Of a stretch of 64,000 nucleotides of DNA, positions 1-7,986 are shown piece after piece. The notes beneath the pieces were generated by a model. The model searched no databases and was not told where the DNA came from. It worked only from the letters and a program-made list of their open reading frames with translations. Origin of the DNA: Modestobacter versicolor (GTDB taxonomy: Bacteria; Actinomycetota; Actinomycetes; Mycobacteriales; Geodermatophilaceae); assembly GCF_014195485.1 (NCBI RefSeq), contig NZ_JACIBU010000001.1:2046001-2110000 (forward strand), given 5' to 3'. Positions within the stretch are counted from its first letter, which is position 1, and each line of letters opens with the position of its first letter. The translations under genes were made by a program, and so were the position numbers.

Positions 1-341
<341 letters not shown>

Positions 342-458
342 GCGGAGAGGCACCTCAGGAGATCGCGTGGGGGTCTGCGCGCAGCGGCGCGCGACACTGG
401 GTCAACGACCATCCGGGCCGAGACCTTCCCGGCCAGAGTACGGGACGTGCGCGGTCTC

Positions 459-836
459 TCAGGCCGGTTGTGACCGGTCCCCCACTCGGACGGACGACCC
501 GGGACGGTCCGCGACCACCCAGGACAGCACGGCCGCTGCGGCGGTGACCACGCCCACGGCCAGCCAGGACGGCCAGCCGACGCCGAGGGCCAGCACGTGG
601 GCGAGCACGAAGGCGACCACGTAGACGGCGCCGAGCACCGCGGCCACGGCCGCACCGCGACGGCGGTACCAGAGCCAGCCGGCGGCCAGCCCGCCCGCGG
701 CGAACACCACGCCGCCCAGCGCCCGGACGCCGGTGCCCTGCGCGACGCCGAAGCCGGCGGCCAGGCCGACGGCGACCGCCACGGCCGACGGGAAGCGGGT
801 CTGCACGCGGGCCAGGGTCGAGGCGGACATGCCCAC
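459..836 (-). CDS. small four-helix membrane protein, function unknown
   Basis: A 125-residue protein made of about four hydrophobic segments (near residues 15-33, 38-55, 62-82 and 87-108), with a basic WYRRRG loop between segments 2 and 3 and a polar C-terminus. I recognise no domain. The start is ambiguous: GTG at 836 or ATG at 830, neither with a clear ribosome binding site. It follows the thioredoxin-fold gene by 32 bases on the same strand, so it may be the last gene of the mauE-dsbA-like operon. The redox context hints at a cell-envelope role, but nothing in the sequence shows it. Confidence 0.7.
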   Translation of the reverse strand: MGMSASTLARVQTRFPSAVAVAVGLAAGFGVAQGTGVRALGGVVFAAGGLAAGWLWYRRRGAAVAAVLGAVYVVAFVLAHVLALGVGWPSWLAVGVVTAAAAVLSWVVADRPGSSVRVGDRSQPA

Positions 837-868
837 CAGTGTCCCAGCGCGCGGGCCGGGAGGGCGGG

Positions 869-1630
869 TCAGCCCTGGGCCGCGGCCACCGCGGCGGCGA
901 TCCCGTCGGGGGTGAGCTGGTCGCCGTCCAGCTGGTCGCCGTCGACGAACACGGTGGGCGTACCGGTGACGCCGTCCTCGCTGGCCCGGTCAGTGGCGGC
1001 GGCGACCCAGTCGGCGTACCGGCGGTCCTCGATGCCCTGCGCGACGTCGGCGCCGGTCGCTCCGGCCTGGGTGGCGTACTCGACGAGCTGGTCGTCGCTC
1101 AGCCCCGCGCTGCCCTCCTCGGGCTGGTTGGCGAACAGCAGCTCGTGGAAGGCGCGGAAGGCGTCGGTGCCGGACTCGGCGACGACCGCCGCGGCGTTCA
1201 GCGCGCGGGTGGAGTACTCGGTGCTCGAGGCCCGGTCGAGGAACGCCATGCCGTGGTAGCGCACCTGCACGGTGCCGTCGTCGACGAGCTCGGCGATGGT
1301 GCTGCCGGCGGTCGACTCCAGCTGGGCGCAGACCGGGCACTGGAAGTCCTCGTAGACGTCCATCGTCACCGGGGCGTCGGCCGAGCCGACGGCGAAGGCG
1401 TAGCCGCCGTCGGTGGTGTTCGGCGGTGCGGCCGCGTCGGCCGAGGTGGAGGTGCGCTGGGTCTGCACGACGATGACGACGATCAGCGCCACCACCAGGA
1501 CGGCGGCCGCCAGCACCCCGCCGGTCACCGCCCGTCGCCGGCGGGCAGCCGCCGCGTGGGCCGCGGCCTCGGCGGCGCGCTTGGCGGCGATCCGCTGCCG
1601 GGCGGCCTCCCGCTTGGTCTCACCGGACAT
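869..1630 (-). CDS. membrane-anchored DsbA/DsbG-like thioredoxin-fold protein
   Basis: 253 residues. A basic Arg/Ala-rich cytoplasmic N-terminus (1-34) is followed by one membrane segment (about 35-56) and an extracytoplasmic thioredoxin-fold domain. The active site is CPVC (C98, C101) in YEDFQCPVCAQ, and a cis-Pro candidate lies in GVTGTPTVFVDG. This is the layout of actinobacterial secreted disulfide oxidoreductases (thioredoxin_4 family), which form or isomerise disulfides outside the cell. The ATG at 1630 was chosen over the longer frame because GGAGGAG lies 9-15 bases upstream and the sequence before it is low-complexity. It overlaps the end of the MauE-like gene by 11 bases, so the pair is translationally coupled. 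MauE-like proteins are thought to supply reducing equivalents or help maturation of such partners. Confidence 0.9.
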   Translation of the reverse strand: MSGETKREAARQRIAAKRAAEAAAHAAAARRRRAVTGGVLAAAVLVVALIVVIVVQTQRTSTSADAAAPPNTTDGGYAFAVGSADAPVTMDVYEDFQCPVCAQLESTAGSTIAELVDDGTVQVRYHGMAFLDRASSTEYSTRALNAAAVVAESGTDAFRAFHELLFANQPEEGSAGLSDDQLVEYATQAGATGADVAQGIEDRRYADWVAAATDRASEDGVTGTPTVFVDGDQLDGDQLTPDGIAAAVAAAQG

Positions 1631-2096
1631 GTGCGAGCTCCTCCTCCGAGTGGCCGCCGAGGGCGAGCCGGGACGCGGGCCGGCGGGCCAGCGCGAGTGC
1701 GACGAGCAGCAGCCCGACGTCGCGGGCCACCTCGCCCGGGTAGGCGGTGCGGCCGGCGGCGACCTCGCCACCACCGCCGAAGCAGCCGCAGTCGATCTGC
1801 AGGCCGCGGGCCCAGGCCGAGCCGACGCCGACCAGGAAGACCACCATCAGCGCCGCGGCGGCGAGCGCCGCCGTGCGCACGAAGACCCCGGCGAGCAGGG
1901 CCAGCCCCACCGCGATCTCAAGGACCGGCAGGCCGAAGGCGACCGGCCCGACCAGCCCCTCGGGGAGCAGCCGGTAGGCGCGCACCGCCCGCACCGCGGC
2001 GGCCGGGTCGGGCACCTTCAGCGCGCCGGCGACGACGAGGACGCCGCCGAGCAGCAGCCGGGCAGCGGTGGCCACCCAGGGCCAGGTCGGTCTCAC
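1620..2096 (-). CDS. MauE/DoxX-family membrane protein
   Basis: 158 residues with four predicted membrane helices (near 8-26, 48-68, 73-93 and 122-140). The signature CGCFGGG after the third helix (IDCGCFGGGGE) is the Cys pair of the MauE/methylamine-utilisation family, a branch of DoxX. MauE proteins are linked to disulfide formation or to maturation of extracytoplasmic Cys proteins. The immediate coupling to a DsbA-like gene, which starts before this one stops, supports an electron-transfer partnership. The start is GTG at 2096 without an obvious ribosome binding site. Confidence 0.87.
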   Translation of the reverse strand: MRPTWPWVATAARLLLGGVLVVAGALKVPDPAAAVRAVRAYRLLPEGLVGPVAFGLPVLEIAVGLALLAGVFVRTAALAAAALMVVFLVGVGSAWARGLQIDCGCFGGGGEVAAGRTAYPGEVARDVGLLLVALALARRPASRLALGGHSEEELAHVR

Positions 2097-2175
2097 GACC
2101 GGACAGTCGCTCGCCGGGCTGGTGTGGTTCCCGGAGCGACCTGTGGGTCACCTGGCAGTCGCCCGGACATGCCGA

Positions 2176-2204
2176 GGGCCCCGGCGCGCGATGCGCCGGG
2201 GCCC
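2176..2204 (-). terminator. GC-rich hairpin between yceI-like gene and mauE-like gene
   Basis: A perfect 12-bp inverted repeat (arms 2176-2187 and 2193-2204) with a 5-base loop. There is no T-tract, as is common in high-GC actinobacteria. It lies downstream of the YceI gene and upstream of mauE, so it probably insulates the two units. Confidence 0.6.
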
Positions 2205-2223
2205 CGGTGAGGAACTGGAGCGG

Positions 2224-2274
2224 CCCCTCAGCAGGGTCCCGCCGCGAGCCTGCGAGCGGTGGGGGGCTGAGGGG
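2224..2274 (-). terminator. two-tier hairpin just after the yceI-like gene
   Basis: Arms CCCCTCAGC (2224-2232) and GCTGAGGGG (2266-2274) enclose a smaller CCGC/GCGG stem (2242-2245 with 2256-2259). It begins 8 bases past the YceI stop codon. On the minus strand the stem is preceded by AAAGGA. Likely the first terminator of that gene. Confidence 0.5.
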
Positions 2275-2281
2275 TCCTTTC

Positions 2282-2839
2282 TCAGGCGGCGCGGAGCACG
2301 GCCTCGATCTCGAGCTCGACGGAGATCTTGTCGCCGACGACGACGCCGCCGCCGTCCATCGGCATGTCGATGTCGACGCCGAACTCCTTGCGGGAGATCT
2401 CGGTCTTGCCGGAGAAGCCGGCGCGCGTGCCGCCGTAGGCGTCCGGGCCGAAGCCGTTGAGCTCCAGGGCCAGGGTGACGGGCTTGGTGATGCCCTTGAT
2501 CGTCAGGTTGCCCTCGACGACCCAGTCCTCGCCGTGGTTGCGCACGACGGTCGAGCGGAACTCCATGACGGTGTGGTTGCCGACGTCGAAGAAGTCAGCG
2601 GACTTGATGTGCGCGTCCCGCTGCTCCTGCCGGGTGTCGATCGAGTCCATGTCGATGGTGGCGTGCACCGTGGACTGCGCCGGGTCGGCGGCGGTGACGA
2701 TCTCGCCGGAGAACTCGCGGAAGTAGCCGCGGACCTTGCTGACCATCATGTGACGGACGCTGAAGCCCACCGTCGAGTGGGAGGCGTCGATGTCCCACGT
2801 GCCGACGACGTAACCGGGGATCTGGGTGGTGCTGGTCAT
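2282..2839 (-). CDS. YceI-family lipocalin-like isoprenoid-binding protein
   Basis: 185 residues with the full YceI pattern: an opening WDIDASHSTVGFSVRHMM, the HIKSADFFDV loop, the KPVTLALELNGFGPD strand and the C-terminal KTEISRKEFGVD. YceI proteins are beta-barrels that bind long isoprenoid quinones or other polyprenoids. This one has no signal peptide, as in most actinobacterial members, so it is probably cytoplasmic. The ATG at 2839 has GGAGGG 6 bases upstream; the longer open frame upstream was rejected because it overlaps the divergent regulator. It is transcribed away from a MarR gene and shares a 90-base promoter region with it, which suggests direct control. Confidence 0.93.
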   Translation of the reverse strand: MTSTTQIPGYVVGTWDIDASHSTVGFSVRHMMVSKVRGYFREFSGEIVTAADPAQSTVHATIDMDSIDTRQEQRDAHIKSADFFDVGNHTVMEFRSTVVRNHGEDWVVEGNLTIKGITKPVTLALELNGFGPDAYGGTRAGFSGKTEISRKEFGVDIDMPMDGGGVVVGDKISVELEIEAVLRAA

Positions 2840-2929
2840 GGTGACCCTCCATCTGGTTGAGCGTTTGACTGCTTTCGCTGGGCCGTAGCGTAGTTGAAGA
2901 CTTGAGTATTCCGCTAGTACCCTCGGGAC
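2840..2929. promoter_or_regulatory. divergent yceI/marR promoter region with TTGA repeats
   Basis: Only 90 bases separate the two divergent start codons. The region holds four TTGA elements in two pairs (2857 and 2865; 2894 and 2903), spaced 8 and 9 bases. TAGTAC at 2915-2920 lies 9 bases before the marR ATG and could be a -10 for a nearly leaderless transcript. The TTGA pairs are candidate MarR half-sites; this is inference. Confidence 0.4.
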
Positions 2930-3451
2930 ATGAGCACTGAGGTGTGTCCCGGCCCCCTGGGTGGCGCTGCCCCGCGGGAGTCGGCGACGGCGCACGGTAC
3001 GACCCGGTGGCTCGACGCCGAGGAACAGCGCGCCTGGCGGGCCTACATGTACAGCTGGATGCTGCTGGAGGACCGGCTGGACCGCGAGCTGACCCGGGAG
3101 ACGGGCATCAGCCACGCGTACTACGAGATCCTCGTGCAGCTCTCGGAGACCGAGGGCCGGCAGCTGCGGATGAGCGAGCTCGCCGACCGCTGCCTGTCCT
3201 CGCGCAGCCGGCTGTCCCACGCCGTCTCCCGGCTGGAGGAGCGCGGCTGGGTGCGCCGGCAGGTCTGCGCCGAGGACGGCCGCGGCCAGCTCGCCGTCCT
3301 CACCGACGAGGGCTTCGCCGCGCTGGAGCAGGCCGCCCCCGTGCACGTGGAGAGCGTGCGCAGCCACCTGTTCGACCAGCTGGACGCGGCTCAGCTCACC
3401 GCGATGCGCGACATCGGCGAGACGCTGCTGCGGCACCTGAACGAGGCGTAG
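2930..3451 (+). CDS. MarR-family winged-helix regulator
   Basis: 173 residues. A long N-terminal helix (AWRAYMYSWMLLEDRLDREL) leads into the winged-helix core: LVQLSETEGRQLRMSELADR, recognition-helix region SSRSRLSHAVSRLEERGWV, and the wing CAEDGRGQLAVLTDEGFAAL. MarR dimers repress nearby genes and are released by small phenolic or oxidised ligands. Its divergent neighbour is a YceI-type isoprenoid-binding protein, so a lipophilic ligand or envelope stress is plausible but unproven. The ATG at 2930 has no Shine-Dalgarno and sits close to a -10-like hexamer. A strong hairpin follows the stop codon immediately. Confidence 0.92.
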   Translation: MSTEVCPGPLGGAAPRESATAHGTTRWLDAEEQRAWRAYMYSWMLLEDRLDRELTRETGISHAYYEILVQLSETEGRQLRMSELADRCLSSRSRLSHAVSRLEERGWVRRQVCAEDGRGQLAVLTDEGFAALEQAAPVHVESVRSHLFDQLDAAQLTAMRDIGETLLRHLNEA

Positions 3452-3453
3452 GG

Positions 3454-3497
3454 CGCACCGCCCCGGCTGCCGGGAGCCCGGCAGCCGGGGCGGTGCG
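3454..3497. terminator. bidirectional terminator between marR and glycerophosphodiester phosphodiesterase gene
   Basis: A perfect 21-bp inverted repeat (arms 3454-3474 and 3477-3497) with a 2-base centre, lying exactly between two convergent stop codons. It can serve both genes. Confidence 0.85.
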
Positions 3498-3498
3498 G

Positions 3499-4698
3499 TC
3501 AGGCCGCCGGGGTCAGCGAGACACCGGACAGGAACAGCTCCCGGCTGAGCACGCCGGTGTCCGGGTTGTCGGTGAACAGCCCGTCGACGCCGGCGGCCCA
3601 GAACAGCAGCTGCTCCTCCAGCGCCGAGCCGTACGCCGCCGGGTCGGTGCCCTCGTCGAGGTCGGCGGGCAGGAAGGCGTTCTCGTTGCGGAACGTGTAG
3701 GGGTGCACCAGCAGGTCGACGGCGTGCGCGTCCGCGACGAACGAGGTCGGCTCCCCCAGCGTGCCGTCCGCCCGGAGCGGGATCACCTGGGCCTTCTCCG
3801 GACCGACACCGTCGGCGTAGCCGGCCACCTCGGCCAGGCCCGCGGCCGTGGAGAGGTCGGCGTAGGTGCGCGGGTCACCCGCGGCGACCAGGTCGGCGGG
3901 GGCGCCGGCCGCCGAGAGCAGCTGCACCAGCGGCACCCGCACGCCGGCCGCGTCGAGCTCCCGCAGGTTCGTCGTCTCGAACGACTGCAGGAAGACCGGC
4001 GAGCTGCGGCGGTCCAGCCGCGCCTCGCGCAGGTCGGCCAGCAGCGGCTCCTCGAGCGACAGGTCGATGCCGTCGAAGTACGTGGGGTGCTTGGTCTCGA
4101 TGTAGGCGCCCACGTCCCGGCGCAGCTCGCGGCTGAGGTCGGTGCGCAGCTGCAGGAACTCGTCCAGGGTGGGGACGCCGAAGATGCCGTCGTAGAGGGT
4201 GTTCTCCTCGCGCACCTCCGGCAGCCGCTCGACGGCGCGCAGCGTCTGCAGCTCGGCGAGGGTGAAGTCCTCGGTGAACCAGCCGGTGAGCGCGACGCCG
4301 TCGACGGTCTTGGTGGTCTGCCGGTCGGCGAACTCCGGGTGCTCGGCCACGTCGGTGGTCCCGGAGATCTCGTTCTCGTGCCGGCACACCAGGACCCGGT
4401 CGGCGGTGCTCACCACGTCGCACTCGATGTGGTCCGCCCCCATCCGCGCGGCCAGCTCGTAGGCGGCCAGCGTGTGCTCGGGCCGGTAGCCGGAGGCACC
4501 GCGGTGGCCGATGACCAGCAGGTCGCCGGCGGCGGCGTGCCCGCCACCGCCGTGACCGGCACCCGGGTGGCCGCCACCTCCGTGCCACCGGTCGGACGCG
4601 GCCGCCGGTGCCGCGGCCGAGGACGGCACCACGACCGACAGCAGGACGGCGAGCAGGGCGGTCAGCGCAGCGGCGCACCACCGGGACGCACGGCTCAT
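3499..4698 (-). CDS. secreted glycerophosphodiester phosphodiesterase (GlpQ-like)
   Basis: 399 residues. A Sec-type signal peptide (about 1-33, ending SSAAAPAAAS) is followed by a Gly/His-rich linker (about 38-58) and a GDPD TIM barrel. Visible catalytic parts are HRGASGYRPEHT (His 65), then ADHIECDVVST with the metal-binding Glu/Asp pair, and the second His in LVCRHENEISG. IETKHPTYF and the closing GVDGLFTDNPD are also typical. The enzyme hydrolyses deacylated phospholipids or teichoic-acid-like substrates to glycerol 3-phosphate outside the cell. The ATG at 4698 is preceded by GGGGAG; the longer frame has no ribosome binding site. The Gly/His linker is unusual and may bind metal. Confidence 0.92.
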   Translation of the reverse strand: MSRASRWCAAALTALLAVLLSVVVPSSAAAPAAASDRWHGGGGHPGAGHGGGGHAAAGDLLVIGHRGASGYRPEHTLAAYELAARMGADHIECDVVSTADRVLVCRHENEISGTTDVAEHPEFADRQTTKTVDGVALTGWFTEDFTLAELQTLRAVERLPEVREENTLYDGIFGVPTLDEFLQLRTDLSRELRRDVGAYIETKHPTYFDGIDLSLEEPLLADLREARLDRRSSPVFLQSFETTNLRELDAAGVRVPLVQLLSAAGAPADLVAAGDPRTYADLSTAAGLAEVAGYADGVGPEKAQVIPLRADGTLGEPTSFVADAHAVDLLVHPYTFRNENAFLPADLDEGTDPAAYGSALEEQLLFWAAGVDGLFTDNPDTGVLSRELFLSGVSLTPAA

Positions 4699-4812
4699 CG
4701 GAGCTCCCCCGGGCTCGGTCGGCGACCCTCGCCTGCGGCCCGCACCCAGCACAGTGCGCCCCCAGCCCGGGCACAGGCAATGGCCGGTGAACAGGCCGTG
4801 AACCCGGGTGGC

Positions 4813-5577
4813 CTACTCCCCGCGCCAGACGGGGGCACGCTTCTCGGCGAACGCCCGGGCGCCCTCCTGCGCGTCGGCCGAGGCGAACACCCGCTCGGCC
4901 ACCTCCCGCTGGGCGGCCAGCGCCTCGCGGTCGGTCCACCTCACCGACCCGGCGACCAGCTGCTTGCTGACGCGCACCGCGAGGGGCCCGTTGACCGCGA
5001 TCCGGGCAGCCAGCTCGCGGGCCCCGGCCAGCGCGCCGCCGGGCTCGGTGAGCACGTTGACCAGCCCGAACCGGTGCGCCTCCTCGGCGGGCAGCGGGTC
5101 ACCGGTCAGCGCCATCTCCATCGCCCGCTGGTAGGGCAGCGCCTTGGCCAGCCGCAGCACCCCGCCCCCCGCGGCGAACAGGCCGCGCTTGACCTCGGGG
5201 ATGCCGAACCGGGCGTCCCGGGCGGCGACGACGAGGTCCGCGCTCAGCGCCAGCTCGCAGCCGCCGGCCAGCGCCCAGCCCTCGACGGCGGCGATCAGCG
5301 GCTTGGCCGGCGGCGCCTCGGTCAGCCCGGCGAACCCGCGCCCCTCGATCCGCGGCCGCTCCCCGCGGGCGAAGGCCTTGAGGTCCATCCCCGCGCAGAA
5401 CGTGCCGCCGGCGCCGGTGAGCACCAGGACGGCGACGTCGTCCCGGGCGTCGAACTCGTCGAGGGCGGCGGCCAGCGCCTGCGTCGTCGCCAGGTCGACG
5501 GCGTTCTTCGCCTCCGGCCGGTTCAGGGTCAGCACCCCGACCCCGTCGGTCACCTCGGTCAGCACCGGTCCGGTCAT
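4813..5577 (-). CDS. enoyl-CoA hydratase/isomerase (crotonase) family protein
   Basis: 254 residues, the normal crotonase length. The CoA-binding loop NRPEAKNAVD and the first oxyanion-hole segment GTFCAGMDLKAFARG are present, as is the second, IAAVEGWALAGGCELALSADL. The first catalytic Glu of true hydratases would lie near PEVKRGLFAAGGG, where GIPEVKRGL carries one Glu; the second position is less clear, so the reaction could be hydration, isomerisation or another crotonase chemistry. Family members act in fatty-acid or aromatic-acid beta-oxidation in the cytoplasm. The ATG at 5577 has GAGGAG upstream. An acyl-CoA synthetase lies 2.4 kb away but is not in the same operon. Confidence 0.92.
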   Translation of the reverse strand: MTGPVLTEVTDGVGVLTLNRPEAKNAVDLATTQALAAALDEFDARDDVAVLVLTGAGGTFCAGMDLKAFARGERPRIEGRGFAGLTEAPPAKPLIAAVEGWALAGGCELALSADLVVAARDARFGIPEVKRGLFAAGGGVLRLAKALPYQRAMEMALTGDPLPAEEAHRFGLVNVLTEPGGALAGARELAARIAVNGPLAVRVSKQLVAGSVRWTDREALAAQREVAERVFASADAQEGARAFAEKRAPVWRGE

Positions 5578-5623
5578 CGCGCGTCTCCTCCTCGGCGTGC
5601 AGCGTGGCCGGCGGCGGTGCCGG

Positions 5624-6274
5624 TCACGGTCCCTCGACCCGCAGCACGGACCCGTCCAGCGCCAGCCAGACCCGCCGCGGCGTGACGCCGTAGCCGGCGT
5701 CCACGACGACCAGCGGGTCGCCGTAGACCGGGAACGGCCGCTCCACCAGCGCCGCCAGGTACTCCACGTCCTCGGGTTCGTCGCCCAGCGACCGGTTGGC
5801 CGTCCGGAGCGCCGCGAGCAGCGTCGCCGTCGGGACGGCGGCCAGGTCGAAGGCGGCCTCCGGCGGGGGCTGGCGCACCAGGTCGGTGACGTAGGGCGTC
5901 TCGGAGGAGCCCCCGGCGTACTGCTCGTGCCGTGCGTACAGCCCGGTGTCGGCGTCCAGCAGGTCGACGCTGAGCCGGTCGTCGTCGAAGGCCAGCTGGG
6001 TCACCTGGCTGGTGCCCGCATCGGCGACCATCGCGGCCAGCGACCGCTCGAGCCGGTCGCCGTCGAGGAAGCCGGGCTCGTCGACCAGCGTGTCCTCGAC
6101 GTCCTCGTCCGACGACCAGGAGAGCGGCTCGCCGGTCCGGTCGGCGACCACCACCCCGGCGGGCACGGCGAGGCCGACGACGAACGCGGCCACCGCGCCG
6201 CGCCACCGCCGCCGCCGCCGTGGCGCACCCGGCGCCTCGGGGAGCGGCACGGTGCTCGTGGGTGCCAGCGACAT
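5624..6274 (-). CDS. single-pass membrane protein of unknown function, second gene of a pair
   Basis: 216 residues. A short proline-rich N-terminus and a run of arginines precede one membrane helix (about 26-45). The rest is a predicted exported domain starting DRTGEPLSWSSDEDVE, with no family I recognise. Its ATG overlaps the stop of the upstream gene (TGATG), so the two are translationally coupled and probably make partners. Both have one N-terminal membrane stretch followed by an exported domain with a similar theme (strands, acidic patches, a motif ending in an Arg-rich strand), so they may be distant relatives or a complex. Confidence 0.75.
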   Translation of the reverse strand: MSLAPTSTVPLPEAPGAPRRRRRWRGAVAAFVVGLAVPAGVVVADRTGEPLSWSSDEDVEDTLVDEPGFLDGDRLERSLAAMVADAGTSQVTQLAFDDDRLSVDLLDADTGLYARHEQYAGGSSETPYVTDLVRQPPPEAAFDLAAVPTATLLAALRTANRSLGDEPEDVEYLAALVERPFPVYGDPLVVVDAGYGVTPRRVWLALDGSVLRVEGP

Positions 6275-6996
6275 CAGACCTCCGCCCGCTGGTCGACGAA
6301 GAGCAGCCGGCCGTCCGCGGTGCCCCACCAGGTGGCGGACACCCACTCGTCGTCGGCGGCGACGCGCACGGTGACGTCGGGGCGCAGGCCGCGCGGCCGG
6401 TCGATCACCGCGGTCAGGTCGGCGCCGTCCACGCGCGGCCGGGCGTCCTGCCGGCGGGCGTCGTCGAGCAGCCGGGACAGCACGTCGGGGGCGAGGTCGC
6501 CGGCGCGGAAGGCGTCGTCGGCGATCGCTGCGCCGGTGCCGAGGTCGACCTCGGCCGGCAGCGCGTCGACCCGACCCTGCCAGCCTCCGGGCACGGCGGT
6601 GACGACGAGGAAGCTGAGCGGGCCGCCCGGGAGCGCGCTGCCGAGCACGCCGACCTCCTGCTCGCCGACCGTGACCGAGTACAGGGTGGTGAGCCCGTGC
6701 TCGGCGGCCGCCCAGGCCAGCGCGTCGCCGAGCGCGCGGCCGGCGAACATGCCCCCGGGGCCGGGGCCGGGGCCGGGGCCGGGGCCGGCCGAGGGCGGGC
6801 GGGCGCCGGTCACCGGCGGCGCGACCGCGGTGGGCCGCGACGGGCCGCTGCGCACCGCCCACACCGCCCACAGCACGACGCTGGTCGCCAGGCAGACGCC
6901 CACGACCGTGCCGGAGAACCCGGGCACGACGTCCAGGCCCGCGGCGGCGGCGAAGCCGACGGCGAGCCCCAGCAGCAACCCCTGAACGACCCGCAC
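6274..6996 (-). CDS. membrane-anchored protein with Gly-Pro repeat linker, function unknown
   Basis: 240 residues. Two hydrophobic segments (about 4-23 and 28-47) are followed by a Pro-rich linker containing an alternating Gly-Pro run (about residues 70-80) and a C-terminal domain that ends VSATWWGTADGRLLFVDQ. I recognise no family. The Gly-Pro run is encoded by a perfect hexanucleotide repeat at 6757-6786, which may be length-variable. It is the first gene of a coupled pair: its TGA overlaps the ATG of the next gene. The start ATG at 6996 lacks a strong ribosome binding site. Confidence 0.75.
   Translation of the reverse strand: MRVVQGLLLGLAVGFAAAAGLDVVPGFSGTVVGVCLATSVVLWAVWAVRSGPSRPTAVAPPVTGARPPSAGPGPGPGPGPGGMFAGRALGDALAWAAAEHGLTTLYSVTVGEQEVGVLGSALPGGPLSFLVVTAVPGGWQGRVDALPAEVDLGTGAAIADDAFRAGDLAPDVLSRLLDDARRQDARPRVDGADLTAVIDRPRGLRPDVTVRVAADDEWVSATWWGTADGRLLFVDQRAEV
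6757..6786 (+). repeat. (GGGGCC)5 microsatellite inside a gene
   Basis: Five exact tandem copies of GGGGCC, followed by a partial unit. On the minus strand they encode alternating Gly and Pro in the linker of the 240-residue membrane protein. A hexamer repeat keeps frame when it gains or loses units, so it would change linker length rather than switch the gene off. Confidence 0.9.
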
Positions 6997-7040
6997 CGCT
7001 CCCCCGTCCTCCCGGTCAGCGGCAGCAGGCTAGCCGGACC

Positions 7041-7895
7041 TCAGCCCTGCCAGACCTCGCGGACACGGTCGGCCACCGCCGCGGCCTGGGCGCGGCCGGC
7101 CCGCGCGGCGGGCTCACGGGCGGCCGGGTCGAGCACGTTCTTGCCGATCGCGGCCAGGCTGGCCTGGTCCGGCGAGACGACGGCGACCCGGCTGACCAGC
7201 CCGGTGACCTGCGCGTCGACGCTGGTCATCGGCCCGGCACCGCGGGGCAGCGGGGCCACGACGACGATCCGGTCGTACTCGGCGGCCAGGTCGGCGTTCG
7301 CCGGGGAGCGCATCCCGCCGTCCACGTACCGGTGGCCGTCGATGGTGACCGGCGGGTAGACGCCCGGGACGGCGCAGCTCGCGCCGACCGCGGCCACCAG
7401 CTCGACGCCGGACTCCCGGGTGAAGGTGACGAACTCCCCGCTCTCCGCGTCGACCGCGGTGACCACCAGCGGCCGGTCGGACCACTCGGGGCTGGGCAGC
7501 CGGGAGGCGATCGCTGCGCGGCGCTCCGCCTCGGTCGGGGTCCTCCCGGTGTCGGCGGCGGTGCGGGCCAGCTCGCCGACCCGGCGGCGGAACGCCACGT
7601 CGTCGCGGCGGGCCAGCAGCATCGCCAGGCCGTAGCGGGCCAGCGTGCGTCGGCCGAGCCGGGCGGCGCGCTCGGTGCCGACGTGCGGCTCGAGCTGGCC
7701 TTCGTACAGCTGCTCGAGGTCGACCCCGCTGCGCAGCTGCGCCCCGACCACCGACCCGGCCGAGGTGCCGACGACGAGGTCGGCGGTGCCCAGGTCGACC
7801 CCGGCCTCGGCGAGCCCGGCGAGCACACCGACCTCCCAGGCGATGCCGGTGATGCCGCCGCCACCGAGGACCAGGGCCGTGCGCTGCTCGCTCAT
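7041..7895 (-). CDS. patatin-like phospholipase
   Basis: 284 residues. The N-terminus carries the glycine-rich oxyanion loop LVLGGGGITGIAWEVGVL, and the nucleophile elbow GTSAGS follows (Ser in VVGTSAGSVVGAQL). The catalytic Asp is in the YVDGGMRSPANADL motif (DGG). These complete the Ser-Asp dyad of patatins, which hydrolyse acyl esters of phospholipids or neutral lipids. There is no signal peptide, so it is cytoplasmic or membrane-associated. The ATG at 7895 is chosen because the longer open frame upstream lacks family similarity. It is divergent from the acyl-CoA synthetase gene with 91 bases between start codons, so a shared lipid-turnover role is possible. Confidence 0.93.
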   Translation of the reverse strand: MSEQRTALVLGGGGITGIAWEVGVLAGLAEAGVDLGTADLVVGTSAGSVVGAQLRSGVDLEQLYEGQLEPHVGTERAARLGRRTLARYGLAMLLARRDDVAFRRRVGELARTAADTGRTPTEAERRAAIASRLPSPEWSDRPLVVTAVDAESGEFVTFTRESGVELVAAVGASCAVPGVYPPVTIDGHRYVDGGMRSPANADLAAEYDRIVVVAPLPRGAGPMTSVDAQVTGLVSRVAVVSPDQASLAAIGKNVLDPAAREPAARAGRAQAAAVADRVREVWQG

Positions 7896-7986
7896 CCGGT
7901 CATCCTGACGCACCGCCCCGGCGTGACAGCCGAGGGTGACGTGCGCCACTCTGGGCAGTCCGACAACGACGCCGGAGGCAGCCCAG

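Noticed and set aside
6757-6786. CRISPR or mobile-element repeat at the GGGGCC run
   Set aside because: Units are 6 bases, directly tandem and coding; no spacers or transposase nearby.
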